DNA of 37,977 bases, taken from Bacteroidota bacterium. Its GTDB lineage: Bacteria > Bacteroidota > Bacteroidia > Chitinophagales > JADIYW01. The position numbers were made by a program, and so were the translations under genes. Shown here piece by piece: positions 17,311 through 23,974 of this stretch (positions are counted from its first letter, which is position 1; each line of letters starts with the position of its first letter). The notes below the pieces were generated by a model that was given only the letters and a program-made list of their open reading frames with translations, was not told the origin of the DNA and did no database searches. The DNA lies in assembly GCA_020436225.1 (NCBI GenBank), contig JAGQYE010000103.1, forward strand, positions 1 through 37,977, given 5' to 3'.

Positions 17311-17405
17311 TTATGCTCATTTGTTTTCATTTTATTTTTAACAACAAAAACCATTAGTATTTATTAACAGTTTGAATACTATACTTATGCTCATTTATTT
17401 TCATT
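17311..17405. repeat. Pair of 21-bp direct repeats
   Basis: TTATGCTCATTTGTTTTCATT (17311-17331) and TTATGCTCATTTATTTTCATT (17385-17405) differ at one base and lie 74 bases apart. The 12-mer TTATGCTCATTT also occurs on the minus strand at 1675-1686, between hemH and mqnE. Confidence 0.8.
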
Positions 17406-17463
17406 CTGATTTGAATTGTATTTAACCGCAAAGGTCGCTAAGGTTTTTCGCAAAGAAAGCAAA

Positions 17464-17537
17464 GTCATTCCCGCAAAAGCTGGAATCTCATTAAAACTGA
17501 CGCAGAGTCCTCTACGAGAGACTCTGCTGGGAAAGAA
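17464..17537. repeat. Repeat module A, inverted copy
   Basis: Reverse-complement copy of the modules at 191-266 and 341-417: hairpin ATTCCCGC-AAAA-GCTGGAAT (17467-17486, one mismatch in the stem) and GCAGAGTC (17502-17509) / GACTCTGC (17520-17527), ending in GGGAAAGAA. A 20-base tail segment is then duplicated in tandem. Confidence 0.9.
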
Positions 17538-17557
17538 GAGACTCTGCTGGGAAAGAA
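17518..17557. repeat. 20-bp tandem duplication in the repeat tail
   Basis: GAGACTCTGCTGGGAAAGAA occurs twice in a row (17518-17537 and 17538-17557), extending one end of the module A copy. It is followed by a second copy of AAAGAAAGCAAAGTCATTCC (17556 on; first at 17452). Confidence 0.95.
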
Positions 17558-17570
17558 AGAAAGCAAAGTC

Positions 17571-17633
17571 ATTCCCACGAAAGTGGGAATCTCATTCAAC
17601 TTAAATTTTTGAGATTTCCTTTTGCAAGGAAAT
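17571..17633. repeat. Two further ATTCCC-type hairpins beside aroB
   Basis: ATTCCCAC-GAAA-GTGGGAAT (17571-17590) and ATTTCCTT-TTGC-AAGGAAAT (17614-17633) each form a perfect 8-bp stem with a 4-base loop, flanked by GTC/CTC or GAG/GAC as in the other copies. They lie in opposite orientations. The second is 14 bases beyond the aroB stop codon. Confidence 0.88.
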
Positions 17634-17647
17634 GACAGTTTAGTATA

Positions 17648-18700
17648 TCATAAAGCATTATAGTATGCAATGCTTTCTATAATTTCTTGTTGGTTGATAG
17701 GAATATCGTATTCGCAATGTCCGATGGATGAAAGCAATGATGCCATTATAGTCGTGCCTTCATTTTTTTTGTCGATGCGCATAGTAGCCAACAATGCTTC
17801 GTGCTTGAAATTGGATATATCGTGTTTTGGAAAGTGCTTTAAAAGTACTGTCGTAATTTCATTCAATGCCGATTCGGATAAACCGCATTTTTTTTCTGAA
17901 AGAAAAGCTTCACAAATCATACCAATGGCAATTGCTTCGCCATGTAGTAAACTATCTTTTTCGTTTTCTAATGAATAAGCTTCAATGGCATGTCCGATAG
18001 TGTGTCCAAAATTCAAAATTTTGCGCAAGCCATTTTCAAAAGGGTCAGCTTCTACCACTGCTTTTTTTATTTGTAACGAATGAAAAACTATGTCATTCAT
18101 ATCCACAGAAAAAATATCTATCGAAGCAATTTTTTCCCATTGTTGTTTATCGCGAATTAATGCGTGTTTAAAAATCTCAGCCCAACCATTAATAAATTGT
18201 CGTTGCGGTAAAGTTTTAAAAAATGGAGCAGCGATAAAAACAGCTTTCGGGTTTTTAAATAAGCCAATTAAATTTTTTCCGTATTTAAAATCGATGCCTA
18301 ATTTTCCACCGATGGAAGAATCGACTTGAGATAATAAAGTTGTTGGTATATTAATAAAATCGATGCCGCGTTTGTAACAACTTGCCGCAAAGCCGCCCAT
18401 GTCGCCGATTACACCGCCGCCAAGATTGATACACAAAGCTTTTCTATCTACATTAAACGTTAGCATTTGTTGCCATATCTGTTCGCAGGTTGAAAGATTT
18501 TTATTTTCTTCGCCGCTTTTCGTTTCAATTATATTTTGGGTAGTAATAATCTTTTGGACTAAAGGCAAGCAATTTTCTTTCGTGTTTTCATCTACAATTA
18601 CGACAACATCGCTGTATTTTTTTTCTGCTAAAAATTTTTGTAGTGCGCTAAAACTATCGTCAATATAAATAGAATAATCTGAAAGAGAAATGATGTTCAT
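17648..18700 (-). CDS. aroB: 3-dehydroquinate synthase
   Basis: A 350-aa enzyme of the shikimate pathway that turns DAHP into 3-dehydroquinate, using NAD+ and a metal. NAD-binding GGGVIGD is at 94-100, followed by RGIDFINIPTTLLSQVDSS, and the metal ligands are Glu175 (NGWAEIFKHA), His237 or His233 in NFGHTIGHAIEA, and His253 (LLHGEAIAIG). Length is normal. It is downstream of the SAM-hydrolase/ABM pair on the same strand, with a 35-base gap, so one transcript is possible. Palindromic hairpins directly after the stop codon may shape its 3' end. Confidence 0.97.
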   Translation of the reverse strand: MNIISLSDYSIYIDDSFSALQKFLAEKKYSDVVVIVDENTKENCLPLVQKIITTQNIIETKSGEENKNLSTCEQIWQQMLTFNVDRKALCINLGGGVIGDMGGFAASCYKRGIDFINIPTTLLSQVDSSIGGKLGIDFKYGKNLIGLFKNPKAVFIAAPFFKTLPQRQFINGWAEIFKHALIRDKQQWEKIASIDIFSVDMNDIVFHSLQIKKAVVEADPFENGLRKILNFGHTIGHAIEAYSLENEKDSLLHGEAIAIGMICEAFLSEKKCGLSESALNEITTVLLKHFPKHDISNFKHEALLATMRIDKKNEGTTIMASLLSSIGHCEYDIPINQQEIIESIAYYNAL

Positions 18701-18735
18701 GCATTGAAAAAATTAATAGGCAAACAATTTTTAAT

Positions 18736-19032
18736 TTAAGGTAAATCTAGAATTTTATCAAAACTCCAAACTTCTGTTTTAGCCGCAAACCATGGTTTTA
18801 CGGTTTTCCAAAAAACGGAAAAGAAATCGGAATATCTGTAATTATCTAAATCTTGTTCGCTGTCCCACAAACTATACGTGAAGAAAATATTGGAATGATG
18901 AATATCTTGCCAAACTTGAAGTGTATGACATCCTTTTTGTGAACGAATAATATCGCACACTGTAGAAAAATATTTTTTAAATGTTTCTACTTCATTTTCT
19001 TGCATGGTTAACTTTACTATTCTTACTATCAT
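18736..19032 (-). CDS. ABM-fold monooxygenase-like protein
   Basis: A 98-aa protein of the antibiotic biosynthesis monooxygenase (ABM)/dimeric alpha-beta barrel type: MIVRIVKLTMQENEVETFKK as first strand and helix, then CHTLQVWQDIHHSNIFFTYSLW and the helix DLDNYRYSDFFSVFWKTVKPW. Such proteins range from quinol monooxygenases to heme-handling or non-enzymatic dimers, so no reaction is assigned. Its start overlaps the end of the SAM-hydrolase-family gene by four bases (ATGA), so the two are translated together. Confidence 0.8.
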   Translation of the reverse strand: MIVRIVKLTMQENEVETFKKYFSTVCDIIRSQKGCHTLQVWQDIHHSNIFFTYSLWDSEQDLDNYRYSDFFSVFWKTVKPWFAAKTEVWSFDKILDLP

Positions 19033-19796
19033 TCCAATAAAATTTGAACGGCATCGCCAACGGCTAAACCAAGTAAATCGGCAGCATGACCGCAGTTAAT
19101 ACATAATTCTAAATAATCGATGCCATTAAAACGCGCTAAACTATATGACGTTGGCACATCTGAATAATCTTTTACAATTCTGTCAATATAATCGTCTTTT
19201 CTATAGTTGATGCGTAATTGTTTATTTTCACTAAAACGCAAAACATCTTCTTTTTTTATATTGGTAATGGCGTTTCCGAAATTATCAATATGAATCACAT
19301 TTCCAACAATTTTATTTCCTTGGATGATAGGTTTCATCGCTTCTTTAACCACATAATCAGATGTGGCTTTGCCAATAGCACCAATATTGTGATTAAACGT
19401 TATTTCTTTTACAACGCGGCAATAAAATTCTTCTAAAGTATTAAGTTTAGCTTGTTTGGTATCAACTTCCACAATCAAATCGGGCTTATCATCAAACACC
19501 ATTGTTAGGATGCCATTATCCGGCGCAATAAAGTAGTGGTTTTGATATTTTGCAGCTAATAATTTCTGCGCACCTAATCCTTTTTCAAAAACACGAGCAA
19601 TGTGAATTGTACCGTTCGGGAAATTTTTATAGACATTTTTTAAGAAAAAAGCAGCTGTAACGATATCGTAAGGTGCAATGGAATGTGAGATATCCACAAT
19701 CTTTGAAGATGGGCTGGATGCGTATAAATTACCTTTAAATAAGCCTACATAGTAGTCTTTTGTTCCAAAGTCTGTTAATAACGTAATTACCGCCAT
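19029..19796 (-). CDS. SAM hydroxide adenosyltransferase family protein (DUF62)
   Basis: A 255-aa member of the S-adenosyl-L-methionine hydrolase/SalL/fluorinase superfamily, which splits SAM into adenosine and methionine. The N-terminal LTDFGTKDYYVGLFKG (Asp9) and the FIAPDNGIL and HIDNFGNAITNI segments are typical. In characterised DUF62 enzymes the stretch after the third strand is usually a DPGVG motif holding a catalytic Asp; here it reads ARVFEKGLG, so that Asp is not evident. Activity is therefore uncertain, although related Bacteroidota proteins that I recall show similar changes. It overlaps the ABM gene by four bases and is divergent from phoH. Confidence 0.85.
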   Translation of the reverse strand: MAVITLLTDFGTKDYYVGLFKGNLYASSPSSKIVDISHSIAPYDIVTAAFFLKNVYKNFPNGTIHIARVFEKGLGAQKLLAAKYQNHYFIAPDNGILTMVFDDKPDLIVEVDTKQAKLNTLEEFYCRVVKEITFNHNIGAIGKATSDYVVKEAMKPIIQGNKIVGNVIHIDNFGNAITNIKKEDVLRFSENKQLRINYRKDDYIDRIVKDYSDVPTSYSLARFNGIDYLELCINCGHAADLLGLAVGDAVQILLE

Positions 19797-19891
19797 TTAA
19801 AATTTTATATTATTTTCAAATTGATGATATTTCAACAACAAACAAAACAAAAAGAATATCGTTGTATTTTAAAACAAAAATAAGAAAATAA

Positions 19892-20869
19892 TTGAGCGAA
19901 CTAACAATTAAATTAGAAACTGTTGATCCGGTAGAATTTTTCGGATTTAACAACAACAAGTTGAAGATTCTTAAAAAGGAATTCAACCGATTAAACATCA
20001 ATGCAAGAGGCAACAAAATTATCGTTGCCGGTTCACAAGATGATTTAGAAATTTTTAAAGAGAAAGTGCATCAGTTAGTAGATTATTTAGAACGCTACGG
20101 AAAAATTTCTGACCAACATCTTGAAGAAATATTGAATGGTAAAAATCCTTATGAAACTAATTTTCCTTCATTTCAAGACAATGTGTTAGTATATGGAACG
20201 AATGGTATGTTAGTGCGTGCACGAACCGAAAACCAGCAAAAAATGGTGGCAATGTCGGAAGATAATGACATCTTGTTTGCGATGGGTCCGGCCGGAACAG
20301 GAAAAACTTATACAGCAGTTGCTTTAGCTGTGCGTGCATTAAAAAATAAATCGGTGAAGAAAATCATATTAACTCGGCCGGCAGTTGAAGCCGGCGAAAG
20401 TTTAGGATTTTTGCCTGGCGATTTAAAAGAAAAAATCGATCCGTATTTACGTCCGTTATATGATGCATTAGATGATATGATTCCTGCCGATAAGCTAGCC
20501 TATTATATGCAAAATCGTGTTATAGAAGTGGCTCCATTGGCATATATGCGCGGACGAACATTAGATAATGCTTTTATGATCTTAGATGAAGCGCAAAACG
20601 CGACAGCCTTACAATTAAAAATGTTTCTTACTCGTATAGGACCTTCTGCACAATGCATTATTACGGGCGATATGACACAAATAGATTTGCCAAAAAATCA
20701 ACAATCCGGATTAAGGAAAACAATGCAGATTTTGGAAGGCATCAAAGGCATAGGTATGATTCATCTTTCAGCTGATGATGTTATCCGACATCGTTTGGTC
20801 AAAGAAATTATTAAAGCGTTCGATAAAGACTCGGAACGCGAGCAACACTTTAAAGAAAATAAAAATTAG
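19892..20869 (+). CDS. PhoH-family ATPase
   Basis: A 325-aa PhoH/PhoL-type protein, an RNA-linked P-loop ATPase of the cytoplasm, often near ybeY in other bacteria. Residues 1-85 form the N-terminal region (KH-like in the family); the ATPase core has Walker A GPAGTGKT (132-139), TRPAVEAGESLGFLPGDL, and Walker B ILDEAQNA (230-237). The start is TTG: TAATTG puts an in-frame stop directly before it, and the first residues (SELTIKLETVDPVEFFG) match the usual start of Bacteroidota homologues. It has no plus-strand partner upstream. Confidence 0.93.
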   Translation: MSELTIKLETVDPVEFFGFNNNKLKILKKEFNRLNINARGNKIIVAGSQDDLEIFKEKVHQLVDYLERYGKISDQHLEEILNGKNPYETNFPSFQDNVLVYGTNGMLVRARTENQQKMVAMSEDNDILFAMGPAGTGKTYTAVALAVRALKNKSVKKIILTRPAVEAGESLGFLPGDLKEKIDPYLRPLYDALDDMIPADKLAYYMQNRVIEVAPLAYMRGRTLDNAFMILDEAQNATALQLKMFLTRIGPSAQCIITGDMTQIDLPKNQQSGLRKTMQILEGIKGIGMIHLSADDVIRHRLVKEIIKAFDKDSEREQHFKENKN

Positions 20870-21027
20870 AGATACTTCTAGTTTGTGCTTCTTTTTTTGG
20901 ATTCAATGATCCTTACAAACTCTATTTTTATAAATTGATTTATTTTTGATATAAATCAACAAATTAACATTAATTAAAGTAGAGATTAATTATTTTTTTA
21001 AAAATTTGTAAGACAAAAAAGAATAAA
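20870..21027. other. Intergenic region, phoH to YHYH gene
   Basis: A 158-bp, very AT-rich gap. No gene, hairpin terminator with a strong stem, or repeat is visible; it probably holds the promoter of the YHYH-MORN-Sco operon, but no clear box pair was found. Confidence 0.4.
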
Positions 21028-21774
21028 ATGAAACTATTAAAAGGAATTCTAATTTTATTTTGCGCTAATTTCTTTATGGTTAGTTGCGATAAAGACAGCG
21101 ACAACTCGAAGTCTTCTGAAGTTCCCGCTGTATATAAAAAAATATATGGCGCAACTAGCATAACTTCTGATGGTTCTTATATCTACATAAAGACCAATGG
21201 AACACCGGATCATAAGAGTGTTTATTATCCAACAAGCAATAGTCTTTATGAAAATTTTTCAGGTACAACCTTTGGTGGCAATACATTTAATAAAAATCCA
21301 AATACTATTTCAACTAAGAATTATACTTTTAAAATTCCTTTAAACCCTAAAGAAGCTACTACGCATGAAGCAACTCCTTTGGGACCGATTGGTGTTTCCT
21401 TAAATGGAGTTCCATTTTTTAATCAGTATGCTGGACCCAATCAACCTTTAACCAACGAAGTTGTTTCTTTCGATCAATGGTGGGGTCACCCGGCTCAATC
21501 CGGCGATTATCACTACCATGTAGAGCCACTTTATTTAACTACAGTTAAAGCAACCGACTCTTCACTTTTAGGATTTTTGTTAGATGGATTTCCTGTTTAT
21601 GGTCCAAAAGAAAATGGTGCTACTATTCAAAATTCCGACTTAGATGATTATCACGGTCATTTTGGTGTTACAGCAGATTTTCCTAATGGAATTTATCACT
21701 ATCACATAACCGCAACAGACCCATATATAAATGGCAATGGATTTTACGGCACTGCAGGAACAGTTACGCAGTAG
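21028..21774 (+). CDS. YHYH-domain lipoprotein
   Basis: A 248-aa predicted lipoprotein with signal MKLLKGILILFCANFFMVSC (lipobox before Cys20). The YHYH domain fills the rest: YHYH at 161-164 (GDYHYHVEP) and again at 223-226 (IYHYHIT), plus DDYHGHFG (207-213) and LLDGFPVYGPKENG. The family has no firm role; its dense histidines suggest metal binding, which is inference. The gene overlaps the next by 44 bases, and a Sco-type copper protein follows, which fits a metal-related operon. Length and motifs look intact. Confidence 0.9.
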   Translation: MKLLKGILILFCANFFMVSCDKDSDNSKSSEVPAVYKKIYGATSITSDGSYIYIKTNGTPDHKSVYYPTSNSLYENFSGTTFGGNTFNKNPNTISTKNYTFKIPLNPKEATTHEATPLGPIGVSLNGVPFFNQYAGPNQPLTNEVVSFDQWWGHPAQSGDYHYHVEPLYLTTVKATDSSLLGFLLDGFPVYGPKENGATIQNSDLDDYHGHFGVTADFPNGIYHYHITATDPYINGNGFYGTAGTVTQ

Positions 21775-22333
21775 CTTTTTCCTTTTTTGTTTAGCATGCA
21801 TTTCATGTCAATCTTCCATGACAGACGAATCATCTTTACAACTTTTTAATGCTGACAATATTAACATACAAAACAAGAATGGTATTATCTATTTAAATGA
21901 ACAACCATTTTCCGGTAAAGTTTTTCAACTATCTCCTTTAACAAAAGATACTGTCGAATTGATTGGATATCTAAATGGAAAAGAACATGGAGAATGGAGA
22001 CATTATTATCCGAACAAACAAATAGAAGAAATTCGTTATTATGATAATGGTGATAAAATAAAAACCTTGACACGTTGGTGGGAAAATGGGCAAAAGCAAT
22101 TTTTTTGTACTTTCAAAGATGGTGAATATGATGGTGCTTTAACCGAATGGAATCGAGATGGACAAGTAGTTAGGGCTATGCATTACAAAAATGGCTATGA
22201 AGAAGGTAACCAAAAAGCATACTACAACAACGGAAAAGTTAGAAGTAATTACGTGATTATAAATGGCAAACGTAGAGGATTATTAGGAACTAAAAATTGT
22301 GTAAATGTATCCGACAGTATTTTTAAAAAATAA
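21731..22333 (+). CDS. MORN-repeat-like lipoprotein (YwqK-type)
   Basis: A 200-aa protein overlapping the YHYH gene by 44 bases in another frame. A lipobox-like CISCQSS at about residues 22-28 follows a hydrophobic segment (SSFFLFCLACISC). The N-terminus before it is odd for a signal peptide (MAMDFTALQEQLR); the true start may be Met3 or a non-ATG codon nearer residue 12. The rest consists of repeats of the MORN-like type: GEWRHYYPNKQIEEIRYYDN, DGALTEWNRDGQVV, EGNQKAYYNNGKVR. Such proteins are often annotated as YwqK-family. Function is unknown. It overlaps the Sco-like gene by 29 bases. Confidence 0.75.
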   Translation: MAMDFTALQEQLRSSFFLFCLACISCQSSMTDESSLQLFNADNINIQNKNGIIYLNEQPFSGKVFQLSPLTKDTVELIGYLNGKEHGEWRHYYPNKQIEEIRYYDNGDKIKTLTRWWENGQKQFFCTFKDGEYDGALTEWNRDGQVVRAMHYKNGYEEGNQKAYYNNGKVRSNYVIINGKRRGLLGTKNCVNVSDSIFKK

Positions 22334-22973
22334 GCTGATTTATGCTTGCCTAATGCTTGTTCTTTTATCTTGTAATAGAAAAGAAGAAACAAGTTTACCA
22401 TATTACAACACGCCTGATTTTACTCCTATTTTCATTACTAACGTCAAAGAAATCTCAAAAAAAATCCCACATAAAATCGGACATTTTTCGTGTACAGACC
22501 AAAATGGAAAAATAATTACTGATGCTACAATTGAAGGAAAAATTCACATAGCTAATTTCTTCTTTACGTCGTGTAATAGTATTTGTCCTTCGATGACAAA
22601 TCATCTAAAGAAAGCAAGTGCCATTTTTAAAAATGATAGTTCTATTATTTTTCTTTCGTATTCAGTTACACCTTGGATTGATAGTATTCCAAAGTTGAAA
22701 GCATATGAAGAAAACAATGAAATCAGCAATAAGAATTGGCATTTCTTGACCGGAAATAAAGCAGCTATTTATCAATTAGCACGAACTTCTTATTTTGCTG
22801 AAGAAGATTTAGGATTTTCGAAAGACAGCACCGATTTTTTGCATACAGAGCATATTTTACTCGTTGATAAAACAAAACGAATTAGAGGTATTTACAACGG
22901 CACACTTCAATTAGATATTGAACAACTTATTGCAGACATTCAACAATTAAAGAAAGAAGAACAAAATCAATAA
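22305..22973 (+). CDS. SCO1/SenC-family copper/redox lipoprotein
   Basis: A 222-aa thioredoxin-fold protein of the Sco family. A signal ending LLSC makes it a lipoprotein (mature Cys23). The copper-site motif is Cys90-N-S-I-Cys94-P (FFFTSCNSICPS), and the distal histidine is probably His183 in FLHTEHILLVD. Sco proteins deliver copper to the CuA site of cytochrome oxidase or act as thiol-disulfide factors. The first ATG at 22305 is used here, although signal hydrophobicity would also allow a start further in. It overlaps the MORN-like gene by 29 bases and is the last gene of the YHYH operon. Confidence 0.9.
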   Translation: MYPTVFLKNKLIYACLMLVLLSCNRKEETSLPYYNTPDFTPIFITNVKEISKKIPHKIGHFSCTDQNGKIITDATIEGKIHIANFFFTSCNSICPSMTNHLKKASAIFKNDSSIIFLSYSVTPWIDSIPKLKAYEENNEISNKNWHFLTGNKAAIYQLARTSYFAEEDLGFSKDSTDFLHTEHILLVDKTKRIRGIYNGTLQLDIEQLIADIQQLKKEEQNQ

Positions 22974-22991
22974 TTGTTTGAAAATAACAAA

Positions 22992-23459
22992 CTATTCAAT
23001 CCCACTTCTGATTTTATCTAAGATATGATTAAACTGCTTTAGTTCTTCTTCCGTTACATTAGAGTAATAGGCTGGCGGCATATCTCCTTCTAAAGCGATA
23101 TCAATTTTGCTTAATAATTCTAATCCTTTTTCGGTGATGCGAATATCAACTTGTCTCCTATTGTGTTCATTGAGTTCGCGCGTTACTAATTGTTTCATTC
23201 GCAATTTTTCTACTAAGCGAGTTGCATTCGACATTTTATCAATCATCCTTTCCGTTATCTGTGTCAGCATAACTGCATTAGGATATTGACCTCTAAGAAT
23301 TCTTAAAACATTATATTGTTGAAGTGATAAATCAAATTGTTTAAAAAATCGGCTTTTAATATTTTCCAACCAACCGGAAGTAAACAAAAAATTGACATCT
23401 GTTTTTATGAAAATGTTCTGAAATTTTTTTTGTTTAATTTCGTCTTCTATCGTCTTCAT
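22992..23459 (-). CDS. MarR-family transcriptional regulator
   Basis: A 155-aa winged-helix regulator. The DNA-binding part is visible in LSLQQYNVLRILRGQYP, LTQITERMIDKMSNATRLVEKLR and the wing LVTRELNEHNRRQVDIRITEKG; helices at both ends would form the dimer. MarR proteins usually repress neighbouring genes until a phenolic or other small molecule, or oxidant, is bound. Its target is not apparent. It lies 11 bases downstream of the DUF3467 gene on the same strand and converges on the Sco gene. Confidence 0.92.
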   Translation of the reverse strand: MKTIEDEIKQKKFQNIFIKTDVNFLFTSGWLENIKSRFFKQFDLSLQQYNVLRILRGQYPNAVMLTQITERMIDKMSNATRLVEKLRMKQLVTRELNEHNRRQVDIRITEKGLELLSKIDIALEGDMPPAYYSNVTEEELKQFNHILDKIRSGIE

Positions 23460-23470
23460 TCCGGCAACAA

Positions 23471-23779
23471 TTAAGCTTGTGTAGTTGGTGTACCAAAATT
23501 TAAAGGAATAGCTACTTGATCGAACTCTTTAATTTCGCCGTGCATTTGCTCAAATTTTTTGACGTTTTCTGCTAATGCATGCATTAAACGTTTGGCGTGT
23601 TGAGGCGTTAAAATAATTCTCGATTTTACTTTTGCTTTTGGAATTCCAGGTGCCAAACGAACAAAGTCCACTACAAATTCTTGGTTGGAATGTGTAATGA
23701 TAGCCAAGTTAGCATATTCGCCTTCAGCTATATCTTCCGGAAGTTCTATATTGATTTGATTCTGATTATTGTTTTCCAT
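23471..23779 (-). CDS. DUF3467 family protein
   Basis: A 102-aa small protein of DUF3467, recognised from INIELPEDIAEGEYANLAII, FVVDFVRLAPGIPKAKVKSR and ILTPQHAKRLMHALAENVKK. The family is small, conserved in Bacteroidota and other bacteria, and lacks a known role. It lies downstream of rpoC, as I recall from many Bacteroidota, but the terminator between them argues for a separate message here. It probably shares a transcript with the MarR gene 11 bases after it. Confidence 0.9.
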   Translation of the reverse strand: MENNNQNQINIELPEDIAEGEYANLAIITHSNQEFVVDFVRLAPGIPKAKVKSRIILTPQHAKRLMHALAENVKKFEQMHGEIKEFDQVAIPLNFGTPTTQA

Positions 23780-23923
23780 GTATGAATAATTAAAATGAAA
23801 AAAATTAGGAGTACAAATATAAGAAAATTAGTACACTTACATTAATAAGAAAAATTGCCAAAATACTATTGCTGATTCAATCTTATTGCCAATAAAAATG
23901 TTATTTCTATAAATCGTAAACAA

Positions 23924-23956
23924 AAAAAATGCTGTCTAAAATAGACAGCATTTTTT
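23924..23956 (-). terminator. Strong terminator after rpoC
   Basis: A perfect 15-bp stem, AAAAAATGCTGTCTA (23924-23938) / TAGACAGCATTTTTT (23942-23956), with a 3-base loop and runs of A/T on both sides. It works for either strand; the rpoC stop is 18 bases upstream on the minus strand. Confidence 0.93.
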
Positions 23957-23974
23957 ACTTATGTTTGAAAAATT

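Larger units (their letters stand above)
17303..17647. other. Repeat-rich intergenic region, SDR to aroB
   Basis: This 345-bp gap has no supported gene. It holds a pair of near-identical 21-mers (17311-17331 and 17385-17405, TTATGCTCATTT followed by G or A and TTTTCATT), a CGCAAAG-type simple repeat (about 17428-17463), an inverted copy of repeat module A, a 20-bp tandem duplication and three ATTCCC-type hairpins. It is flanked by convergent genes, a usual place for such elements. Confidence 0.85.

Noticed and set aside
17428-17463. A regulatory operator in the CGCAAAG-rich stretch
   Set aside because: It looks like a common simple intergenic repeat (CGCAAAG units) and is not placed before a gene start.
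17416-17604. Open frame of 62 codons on the plus strand
   Set aside because: It is repeat DNA translated (the same peptide pieces as at the window start) in a gap between convergent genes.
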